Shown here: positions 1-6,386 of the stretch, piece after piece
Position numbering within the stretch: position 1 is the first letter of the stretch
Layout: each line of letters begins with the position of its first letter
Source: Puniceicoccales bacterium
GTDB lineage: Bacteria; Verrucomicrobiota; Verrucomicrobiia; Opitutales; JAIRLM01
Assembly (NCBI GenBank): GCA_031254835.1
Contig: JAIRTQ010000052.1
Location: forward strand, 1 to 10,638
Direction: 5' to 3'
DNA: 10,638 bases
Translations under genes and position numbers: made by a program
The notes under the pieces: model-generated
The model's database searches: none
Told to the model about the DNA's origin: nothing
The model's input: the letters and a program-made list of their open reading frames with translations, nothing else

Positions 1-91
1 ATTGGGAGGGACCGCAGCCGCCGGCGAACAGAACGCCGGCCAGGACTAGTCCGAGCCGAATCCGTCGGCTGACCGAGTTTTTCCATTGCAT
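1..91 (-). CDS. Lipoprotein, N-terminal 30 codons only
   Basis: The first 30 codons read MQWKNSVSRRIRLGLVLAGV and then LFAGGCGPSQ. This is a typical type II signal peptide: a short basic n-region (K4, R9, R10, R12), a hydrophobic core, and a lipobox ending A-G-G-C. The mature protein would therefore start at a lipidated cysteine and be anchored in the inner or outer membrane. A purine-rich GAGGGG lies about 7 bases before the ATG at 91 and serves as ribosome binding site. The gene starts 24 bases after the stop of the DUF502 gene on the same strand, so the two are probably cotranscribed. The rest of the protein lies outside the window, so its function cannot be told. A second ATG at 86 is in another frame and gives no signal peptide. 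Confidence 0.75.
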   Translation of the reverse strand, partial: MQWKNSVSRRIRLGLVLAGVLFAGGCGPSQ

Positions 92-115
92 TGGCGGCCC
101 CTCGATCCAACCATC

Positions 116-733
116 CTACTCATCCTTTTTCTTGTCGCTCGGCACGAAAATTCCGCCAGAAACAACCATTTTCATGGCATCGCCAATGGATAGGGACAAC
201 TCCACGCATTGGCTCAGAGGAATAAAAACTAAGAACCCTGAGGTAGGGTTGGGCGTAGTGGGGACAAAAACGCCGACGGTCCTTTCTCCGGCCACCGCAA
301 GATCTCCGTTCACTTCGGCGGTGAGAAATCCAATGACGCCAAGCCCGGCCCCCGGAAGGCGGATTAGCACGGCCTTTTGAAATGGGGCACGCTCACCGTC
401 GGCAAAGGTGCTCACTATCTGCTTCGAAGATCCGTAAACCATGCTGACGAAAGGCACACGATCTATGATTCTCTCGGCTAGGCCGATGCACCAACGGCCC
501 ATGAAGAAGCGGGAAATGACCCCAACGACAGCGATAGCAACGACAACGGCGAAGATGGCGAGCAGGTCAATGGCAACGCCAATCCCCGGTCCGAATTGCC
601 ACTGCCGGAAAAGGATTTGAGCGGTAGGCTGTCCCACATGACGCACGAGAAAAACCAGCACGTAGGCCGTTATGGCTAGAGGCAACAGCGTCAAAATGCC
701 AGTGATAAATGAATTACGTAAAGACCGAAACAC
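116..733 (-). CDS. DUF502 family integral membrane protein
   Basis: A 205-residue protein matching the DUF502 family in length and layout. Residues 9-30 (starting FITGILTLLPLAIT) form the first membrane segment and residues 50-77 the second. Then comes the family hallmark around residues 93-111 (RVPFVSMVYGSSKQIVSTF), the AVLIRLPGAGLGVIGFLT strand, and VFVPTTPNPTSGFLVFIP, followed by a charged tail KKKDE. The family is an uncharacterised two-helix membrane protein with a soluble C-terminal domain; no reaction is established. The start is a GTG at 733; it gives the usual family beginning (M-F-R-x-L-R-N-x-F-x-T-G), and an AGG lies about 6 bases upstream. The ribosome binding site is weak. The read-through reading frame of the broken autotransporter gene upstream overlaps its first codons. 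A lipoprotein gene follows 24 bases downstream. Confidence 0.85.
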   Translation of the reverse strand: MFRSLRNSFITGILTLLPLAITAYVLVFLVRHVGQPTAQILFRQWQFGPGIGVAIDLLAIFAVVVAIAVVGVISRFFMGRWCIGLAERIIDRVPFVSMVYGSSKQIVSTFADGERAPFQKAVLIRLPGAGLGVIGFLTAEVNGDLAVAGERTVGVFVPTTPNPTSGFLVFIPLSQCVELSLSIGDAMKMVVSGGIFVPSDKKKDE

Positions 734-819
734 GACTGCCTATTCTCAAAATAAATTTTCGTGAGGCAATGCCAATTTGCGGTCAGATTTACACCGAAAT
801 GGGGAAAATTACGCAAATT

Positions 820-2098
820 GCAAAACTCGGCCGACAAACTTCCCATCGGGAATTTTTCCGTCTCCCCCGCGGCGCCTTTGGCGCCGCGGGGGGTAGGATA
901 GGAGGTTTGTGTGCCGGCGGAGCCGCTGAGGGCGAGCTCGACGGCGGCCGCGGGAATTGGCCAGTAGCTGAGGCCCAGCTCACCGGCCATGGAACCACTT
1001 TTCGACGAAGGTTGCGAAATTTCCGCCCCATCCGCCGTGCCGCGGGCGGCATTGAAGAATTCTCGCTCGTAAAACGCTCCGCACCACGGGGTCAACTTCC
1101 AATGGAATGGATAGGCGAGCCGGCAGCCGAGCCGGGCCCGATGGGAGTTTACAGGCCGGAGGGAATTCGCGGGCCCATGAGAAAGCAGACATCGAAGGGA
1201 GATCTCCTCCTCCTCAAACTTTTTGCCCTTCAGTATGGAGTAGAGGTACTTGCCGTAGAGTTCGGCGGAGAAATTGCGAAGATTTTCCCAGCGATAGCCC
1301 AGTCCGGCCCGGCCACCGAGGTAGGGCACCTTGCCGTCGAAGGATTTACCCGCCGCCGCCGAGGGCCCGACCATGCCCCTTGCCGGAACGCTCCGATTTG
1401 CCGCTTACCTCGTTCTTCGTCAGCATTTTAGCCAATGCGCCCTCCAGAAAAGAACCGACGGTAAATGGGCCTGTCCGTCCGGCCAGGCCGGCGACGAAGG
1501 ATGCGCCATCTAACTTAATGGCGAAGCCGCTCCTATGCCGCTCCGCGCTGCCGCCGATGGCGCAGAAGGCGGCGAGCTTTTTCGCGGAGGGAATATCCAG
1601 CCAGTCCTCGCAGCCGTTCACGAGCGCCGTGCCGGCTAATCATCCCTCGCTCAGCGACTTGTGGCTGATTGAAGCCGCGCCAAGGTCGCCGAAGTAGCCC
1701 AAGAAGTCGGCCAGCAAACGATCGTCTTCCCGTCGGACGACGAATTTGTAGCCGGGCAGCACATTAGCTCCAGTTATGGAGCTGACGCCGCTCCCGCCAT
1801 CGCCCGAAAACGAAAAAAATCGGCAGTGGGCGCTTTCGGATTTTTCTAGAACCGTCATCGGCCCGCTATCGGTGGACTCTACGCCCCAGAGGCCGAGGCT
1901 TTTGTTAGTACGGCCTTCTTGGTTAAAGATGAAGGTACTTTGCGGGAAAAGCAGCGTGTCGCTATCGCTTGCTTCCCTAACGGCGCTTTGCACATCAGAG
2001 TGCGTGCCAGTTGTATACGCAACGGGCTGCTCACCGCCGAAAGCCGACCCGAGCAACGCGGAAAAAGTTAAACTGAGGCATAAAATCCTGCGCCCCAC
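820..2098 (-). pseudogene. Autotransporter-type outer-membrane protein, broken
   Basis: Reading from a GTG at 2098, a signal peptide (RRILCLSLTFSALLGSAFGG) leads into about 130 residues of short passenger. A TGA at 1640-1642 interrupts the frame. The same frame continues directly into barrel sequence: ALVNGCEDWLD, SAERHRSGFAIKLDGASFVA, GLAGRTGPFTVGSFLEG. It then ends at a TAA at 1346-1348. The barrel resumes in another frame near 1374: PYLGGRAGLGYRWENL, AELYGKYLYSI, RARLGCRLAYPF, KLTPWCGAFYEREFFNAARG, GELGLSYWPIP. It closes with MGSLSAEF at 823-825, a normal barrel C-terminus ending in Phe. The next codon is TGC, not a stop. The barrel part totals about 270 residues, normal for an autotransporter beta-domain, so little is deleted. 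Two clear lesions plus a probable lost stop argue for recent inactivation. TGA is a true stop in the permease and binding-protein genes here, so recoding is unlikely. Confidence 0.75.
864..892. repeat. Perfect 13-bp GC-only inverted repeat, 3-base loop
   Basis: The arms CCCCCGCGGCGCC (864-876) and GGCGCCGCGGGGG (880-892) pair perfectly around the loop TTT. The stem holds no A or T. It sits in the sequence coding for the region before the last barrel strand of the broken autotransporter gene, where it would encode PRGAKGAAG. Neither strand has a T-run after the hairpin, so it is not a standard intrinsic terminator. It may be an inserted small palindrome or a codon-level accident in GC-rich DNA. 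Confidence 0.7.
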
Positions 2099-2181
2099 AT
2101 GGATGCAGCGTAGCGACCGGTGCGGACTGTATAGGTGAAAAATTTACAAAGTTGCATTTCCCAGTCCCTGGTAGTTTGCCC

Positions 2182-3615
2182 CTACTCTAGGTAAAAATTT
2201 TCCACAACGGCGGGGCGTCGCTCCAGCCGCGCCCATTTGGCAAGGAATTCGCGAACGGAATTGGCAAAGGAGGGGGCAATTTCAATGGAGAATGGTGGCG
2301 CGCCGGACTCGTCGCGGAGCATGTCAACCCTTCCCATGGCGAGCCAATTCGCAAAAAGTCGGACCTGATCGCGGCGGGAAGTCTCCGGAGAGTCCAAGCC
2401 CATTTGGTTTTTCACCGGGCTAAAAATTTCGTCCCGTCGGCCCTCCAGCAGTAGCGTCCGTTCGGCAAAGGGCAGCAAATCGGAAAGAAAATGCTCCATT
2501 TTGAAGGCGTTAGGCTCCGTTGGAAGAACCAAATGGCCCGCGGCATTAAGAAACGGCACCTTCCTCATGACCGCGTGGAGCGGCAGATTTCTATGGCGAT
2601 TTTCCGGGGCCTGGCGAAAAAAATGTTTCAGAAAAGCAATCTCGAAGAGATAGATGGACACGTTAGCCTGTCCGAAACGGGGCCGATTGGACACGTCTAA
2701 GGCGGAAGCGCATTCCGGCGGCAGGTCTGTCGAGTTGATCATATGCAGCTTATGTCCCGCGTTGGCAAAAACGCCAATTCGTTCGCCCACGTAGGCCTTT
2801 CGGACACAGCGGCAGGACGCCTGGGACTGCGTAAGTAGGTGGAAACCGATAAAATAGGGATCGATTGGCAGGGCCAGCGGGTTATCTACCCGATGGCAGG
2901 AAAGGTGTACTGCGCCAAGTCGCGAAAGAGTCGTAAAAAGGCTATGGCTATTCAAGGCCAACGGCAGACCGCCGTCGCCGTCCGGGTGGGTAGCGATGGT
3001 TGTGCGTGTGGAGAGGATTAATTTTCCGTCTCGATCCAGGAGGGGCAGTTGGCCCTGGCTAAAAATATGCACTTCTTTCAGGCCGAAAAAATTCCTCTCC
3101 AAAAAGAAGTTTTCCGTTTCTCGCTTGTTTTCCGGTCCGGCAAGAATGAGCCATGGGATGGTGACTCCGTAGCGGGCTTCGCTAGCCAAAATTCGCTCGG
3201 CAAAGAGCTGGAAAATGGGCTTCCCGCGCACGGGCGTAATGGGGATGAAACCCTTGCTGTTGACTGTGCCGAACCGAGCTTCCTGTCCACCGGCGATGGT
3301 CACAACGGCAAGTTCGCCGCGGCGAAGCGCATCTTCGCCGATTCGATAGGCCCGTTCCCAGCTATTTTCTTCAGTCTGAGAAGAAGGCAGCAATGTGCAA
3401 GAAGCCGGTCGAAAGCCGCCACCATCTGCTACCGGTCGCCGCAGCCGCAAAATTTCCCGTCGCAAAAAGGAAAGGTCTATCCCATCCAGCTGCCCCAGCA
3501 GGGTCTTTTGTTCCTCCTGGTTCAATTGCTCCATGAAGAGAAGGATGTGATCCTGGCTATTGTGGGAAAGCATCTCCTTAAAACCTTCCCACCTTGACCC
3601 GCTGCGATTTATCAT
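2182..3615 (-). CDS. UDPGP-family UTP:sugar-1-phosphate uridylyltransferase-like protein
   Basis: The 477-residue protein follows the eukaryote-like UDP-sugar pyrophosphorylase family (UDP-glucose or UDP-GlcNAc), cytosolic enzymes that make UDP-sugar from UTP and sugar-1-phosphate. Seen in order: the nucleotide loop region AGGQEARFG (109-116) with NSKG (119-122), FQLFAERI (135-142), PWLILAGPENK, FSQGQLP (185-191), HPDGDGG (210-216), VDNPL (243-247), a GFH motif, NVSIYLFEIAFL, LPLHA, FKMEHF (371-376) and EIFSPVKN (396-403). The usual loop is AGGQGTRLG, so G-T is replaced by E-A, which could weaken UTP binding. The family E-Y before D-L-P reads I-N-S-T-D-L-P. Start at 3615 has GAGGAATAGGAA just before it, three bases after the FtsB-like stop. 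A later ATG at residue 15 has AAGGAG directly touching it, too close for normal spacing. Which sugar is used cannot be told. Confidence 0.8.
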   Translation of the reverse strand: MINRSGSRWEGFKEMLSHNSQDHILLFMEQLNQEEQKTLLGQLDGIDLSFLRREILRLRRPVADGGGFRPASCTLLPSSQTEENSWERAYRIGEDALRRGELAVVTIAGGQEARFGTVNSKGFIPITPVRGKPIFQLFAERILASEARYGVTIPWLILAGPENKRETENFFLERNFFGLKEVHIFSQGQLPLLDRDGKLILSTRTTIATHPDGDGGLPLALNSHSLFTTLSRLGAVHLSCHRVDNPLALPIDPYFIGFHLLTQSQASCRCVRKAYVGERIGVFANAGHKLHMINSTDLPPECASALDVSNRPRFGQANVSIYLFEIAFLKHFFRQAPENRHRNLPLHAVMRKVPFLNAAGHLVLPTEPNAFKMEHFLSDLLPFAERTLLLEGRRDEIFSPVKNQMGLDSPETSRRDQVRLFANWLAMGRVDMLRDESGAPPFSIEIAPSFANSVREFLAKWARLERRPAVVENFYLE

Positions 3616-3618
3616 TTC

Positions 3619-3951
3619 CTATTCCTCGAAAATATATACGTATTCGTCTCTGTCCGTATAGCCTAAACGTTTACGCAGAGTCCGCCGCCGAAAATCGCCG
3701 TCGCTGGCAAAACGCCTTAGGTAGCCCTCTATCTCACCGACGCGCTCCTTCAACTCTATTTGCTTCGTCAAAAGCACATTTCGCCGACCCAAGTCCTGGC
3801 GATAGCGAGCCCGATGGGATCCGGTTAGGAGAAAAAAACTGATTAGGGGGGACAGGAGGGCGGACAATACCCAGACCGAGGTCGACGAACCGAAGCTGCG
3901 ACTAGCCCCCACAATGTGCTGCTTTTTAGCGCAATTTTTCAATTTTTGCAA
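3619..3951 (-). CDS. FtsB/DivIC-like septum formation initiator
   Basis: A small single-pass membrane protein of about 110 residues. Residues 25-43 (SVWVLSALLSPLISFFLLTG) form one membrane segment. It is followed by a charged helix likely to form a coiled coil (about 49-80, with LLTKQIELKERVGEIEGYL) and a C-terminal RKRLGYTDRDEYVYIFEE. This arrangement, with the R-x-L-G-Y and a Y-I-F tail, is that of FtsB/DivIC proteins, which bridge FtsL and FtsQ in the division complex and face the periplasm. No ATG lies in frame; the longest reading uses TTG at 3951, another TTG is codon 4 and a GTG is codon 14. No convincing ribosome binding site separates them, so the N-terminus is uncertain. It ends 3 bases before the pyrophosphorylase-like gene, and the two are probably one operon. 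Confidence 0.7.
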   Translation of the reverse strand: MQKLKNCAKKQHIVGASRSFGSSTSVWVLSALLSPLISFFLLTGSHRARYRQDLGRRNVLLTKQIELKERVGEIEGYLRRFASDGDFRRRTLRKRLGYTDRDEYVYIFEE

Positions 3952-4247
3952 TTAAAAATGTGCCCAAAGGCCGATAGGGAGCGATTTTGCGTAAAAATAT
4001 CGCTACAAACTATTCTACAATTCGCTGTCGGTCGGCAGGTCTTTGCCCGATGGCGAATCGGCCTGACAGCTCGAAGACGGAACTTTTTAGCGGTGCCCAA
4101 CGCATCCTGCGGTCTAAATTTTGGCATGAATCTGCCGAAAAGTCCGAAATGCTTTGCAGATGGTGCGGAATGTCAGGCGTTTTCGGACAATAGGGCTTCC
4201 TCGCAAATTTTCCCCAAAAGGAGATCGCACTACTTTCCACGCGTAAA
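3952..4247. other. Gap of 296 bases with several inverted repeats
   Basis: I find no convincing gene here. Short frames on both strands run through, but none has a good start site or recognisable protein. The DNA holds foldable pieces. TTC and GCTGTC (4021-4029) pair with GACAGC and GAA (4065-4075), with a 2-base bulge. Inside them TCGGCA (4032-4037) pairs with TGCCCGA (4044-4050) with one bulged base. GTCCGAAA (4142-4149) pairs perfectly with TTTCGGAC (4181-4188). On the minus strand a weak promoter-like TTGTAG followed 15 bases later by TATTTT lies before the FtsB-like gene. The gap may be that operon's promoter and leader, or hold a small structured RNA. No T-run hairpin terminator for the gene ending at 4248 is visible. 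Confidence 0.4.
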
Positions 4248-6212
4248 CTATGGCAGCGTGCGAGGAATTACGACATCTTTACAAAGAAAATCCATCTCCT
4301 CATTCTCGTGGGGAGTCGCATTTTTTGTGGTGCATTCAAGGAAAAATTGAAGGCCGCGAGAATTTTTATCGGTCCCGATGGAAATGCCTCTAACGCCCTC
4401 CCATTGGGGATCGATGAACGTGACTCTTTCACCGGCTTTTATTCTTTTCACAATGGAATCAAATATTTCACGGCGCTGCGACGGAGCGGCCTTGGCGTCC
4501 GCTATCGCTTTCATAAGACTCGGCGAGAGCTCTGGCGCAATCGTAAAGCTATGGCCTACTGCATGGGCCAAAATTCGCTTTGTCTCTCCCGGACTGTCGA
4601 CCAAAACCTGGAAGTAATGCCAAAAAGCGTCCTCGGTGGACGTGAACGTGTGGGCGGTATCATAACTAAATTTGACGCCCAGCAGCGCTTCCATGACACT
4701 AGTGTCTAGTCCGCCGTGCTTTGGCACAAAGGCTGCTTGCGCATCTTCTAGTTCCTTAAGCAATTCTTTCGTTTTGTCGATTTTGGCTTCAATCTGTATA
4801 TGGTTTGGCGTCGTTTTCTTGGGTAATTTTTCGAGCTCTTTTTTATGCGAAATCGCCGCTTCGTGCAGTATGTGCAGCGCTGACAAGTAGTCGAGCGATT
4901 GTAAATTTATGCCACTTCCCAGGCGGATGTGAGGCACCCATGCGCCCCGCTCCGTTTTTTCAGCGGCATCTTCCCGCTTTTCTGTAGTACAAAAAACACG
5001 CGTGTCGAAACGTGGAGGATCGTAAGTTAGCACGTATTTCGTAATTCCCGCCTCGGGTAAGAGCTTTTCTATTTTTTCTATTCTATTTTTAAGGTCATTG
5101 GCATACGTCAGAAAGGCTTTTTCGCCTGGAGCTATCTGCGCGGAAGCATCCGCGGCAGTGCGTGCGATTGCCCGGTGCAATGCTGTTGCTCTATGTGCCT
5201 TGCGCTTTCCATCGGTTCCTCCATAGGGATTGAGGGGTACGAGAACCAGTGATCCCCCATGTGTTGCCGGAATGTTTCCTTGGAGCACTATCTTTTCTAG
5301 TAATTCCATTAGTTTTGTAGGCTGTGTAAGTTGTATGTACACCAGCGGAGCTACGGCAAAGCAGGATCCCACTCCAGACTCCTGGCGAATCACTTTTATG
5401 ATCACAGTCTTTATTGCTAAGCGGCGCAATTCGCATGTCGTTATTGACCTGCCGCTGGTGATGCCCAAATCAAAAATCGCCGGCAGCACATCTCCTCCTT
5501 GAATCCGTTCTAATTGGGATTTTATGCCATCTTCATCGGTGCGAAACTTTTGCAGTCGCACAAAAAGCTGTTGCTTTTCTGCATTTGTCGCAAAATCCCC
5601 GGCGAGGATAAGACTGAGAATACAGCGATCTAGTTCCTCCGTGTTGACTTTATTTTGATCGGATTTTGTTCCAATTAGGCGTTTTGAAGATATTTTTCTA
5701 GAAATTTGCGTATTCCAGTAATCTGTGGCGAATCCAAAAATATCTGCGCTGACACTGCCTATTCCGTATTTTTCTAAGAGAAACCTAGCCACCATAGGGC
5801 CAACGCCGCCGACGGCATTCATTTTTTGTAGAACTCCTTCGACAATTGTCTGTGGCCGAGCCACTCGTACTTCAAAAAAGAGCGTGGCCATGGATTCTAG
5901 CTGCGGCGCAAAAGAAGCAAAGATTGCCCACAATAGCGCGAACGATTTGTTTTTTTCGCGGAAAAAATAATAGAGCAGCATACACCTTCTTATAAACCCA
6001 ATATGCTTGATGCTTATAAGGTTCGTGCCAATTCCATTTGTGACCTGTATGGATGTTGCGGATGGATATGTGCTATTCGCATTTTGTGTCGACGGCTCTA
6101 GCGAATAGTATTTTTCAAAGAAACGGCAGAAAACTCGTTCTTGCGAGGATTCTTCACTGAAGACAGTCACAACAGGATAACCTCTCACAGGAAGGGTGCC
6201 TTGTAAAGACAA
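4248..6212 (-). CDS. Unknown 654-residue protein, possible papain-like peptidase
   Basis: I do not recognise this protein securely. Counting from the TTG at 6212, residues 73-112 contain a hydrophobic stretch (SFALLWAIFASFAPQL). Residues 276-290 read RQESGVGSCFAVAPL, like the papain-clan Gln plus active-site Cys block (Q277, C284). Later come AHAVGHSFTI (H550 or H554) and RVTFIDPQWEG (D601). That is the Cys, His, Asp order of papain-like (clan CA) peptidases and transferases. A charged helical, perhaps coiled-coil, part spans about 455-495. The role is therefore a guess: peptidase, deamidase or similar. Base composition is visibly AT-richer than all neighbours, and a run of 654 codons without a stop in such DNA argues it is real and probably acquired. 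The TTG start lacks a strong ribosome binding site; in-frame GTGs lie at codons 9 and 15 and the first ATG only at codon 78. It is divergent from the portal gene. Confidence 0.55.
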   Translation of the reverse strand: MSLQGTLPVRGYPVVTVFSEESSQERVFCRFFEKYYSLEPSTQNANSTYPSATSIQVTNGIGTNLISIKHIGFIRRCMLLYYFFREKNKSFALLWAIFASFAPQLESMATLFFEVRVARPQTIVEGVLQKMNAVGGVGPMVARFLLEKYGIGSVSADIFGFATDYWNTQISRKISSKRLIGTKSDQNKVNTEELDRCILSLILAGDFATNAEKQQLFVRLQKFRTDEDGIKSQLERIQGGDVLPAIFDLGITSGRSITTCELRRLAIKTVIIKVIRQESGVGSCFAVAPLVYIQLTQPTKLMELLEKIVLQGNIPATHGGSLVLVPLNPYGGTDGKRKAHRATALHRAIARTAADASAQIAPGEKAFLTYANDLKNRIEKIEKLLPEAGITKYVLTYDPPRFDTRVFCTTEKREDAAEKTERGAWVPHIRLGSGINLQSLDYLSALHILHEAAISHKKELEKLPKKTTPNHIQIEAKIDKTKELLKELEDAQAAFVPKHGGLDTSVMEALLGVKFSYDTAHTFTSTEDAFWHYFQVLVDSPGETKRILAHAVGHSFTIAPELSPSLMKAIADAKAAPSQRREIFDSIVKRIKAGERVTFIDPQWEGVRGISIGTDKNSRGLQFFLECTTKNATPHENEEMDFLCKDVVIPRTLP

Positions 6213-6386
6213 ATGTCACCAGGCAGTCTCTCGATCGGGAAAAGAAGTAGGCAGCGGTGCAAACATTTCCAACGGAATGGGGCGCTGTGGTGCGCAGTAA
6301 AAATCTTTGGTAAATTTTTCATAATATTTTTCTGTGATCCCTTGGCGCTTGCCTCCCCGCAAAGCCCCTCTCGGAAGATTTGACCA
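6213..6386. promoter_or_regulatory. Divergent intergenic region, promoter candidates weak
   Basis: These 174 bases separate the starts of two divergent genes and must hold the promoter of at least the portal gene. An AT-rich patch at 6301-6334 contains TAATAT (6322-6327), a good -10 box facing the portal gene. No convincing -35 box stands 16-18 bases before it; a TTGGTA lies only 9 bases away. On the minus strand I see no clear promoter pair. A GGAAG at 6373-6377 is the ribosome binding site of the portal gene. Confidence 0.3.

Noticed and set aside
864..892. The GC hairpin read as an intrinsic terminator
   Set aside because: There is no T-run after the stem on either strand.
709..1431. A 240-codon open frame on the plus strand
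   Set aside because: It is the mirror of the autotransporter barrel, which shows clear family motifs on the minus strand; the plus reading has no recognisable domain and odd composition.
1640..1642. TGA recoded as an amino acid
   Set aside because: The substrate-binding and permease genes end with TGA in tight overlaps with the next gene, so TGA acts as a stop in this genome.
3049..3597. A 182-codon open frame on the plus strand
   Set aside because: It lies fully inside the pyrophosphorylase-like gene on the other strand and has no motif of its own.
4142..4149. Similarity of AAAGTCCGAAAT to the RNase P 5' motif
   Set aside because: The rest of an RNase P RNA is missing and the gap is too short for it.
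4010..4240. A 76-codon minus-strand frame in the same gap
   Set aside because: Its GTG start has no ribosome binding site and the protein has no recognisable feature; it could still be real but I cannot support it.
3916..4350. A 144-codon open frame on the plus strand across the 296-base gap
   Set aside because: It overlaps the ends of two supported genes, has no clear ribosome binding site, and shows no domain.
4695..4706. The 12-bp palindrome GACACTAGTGTC
   Set aside because: It lies within the coding sequence of the 654-residue gene, has no copies that I noticed, and can occur by chance.
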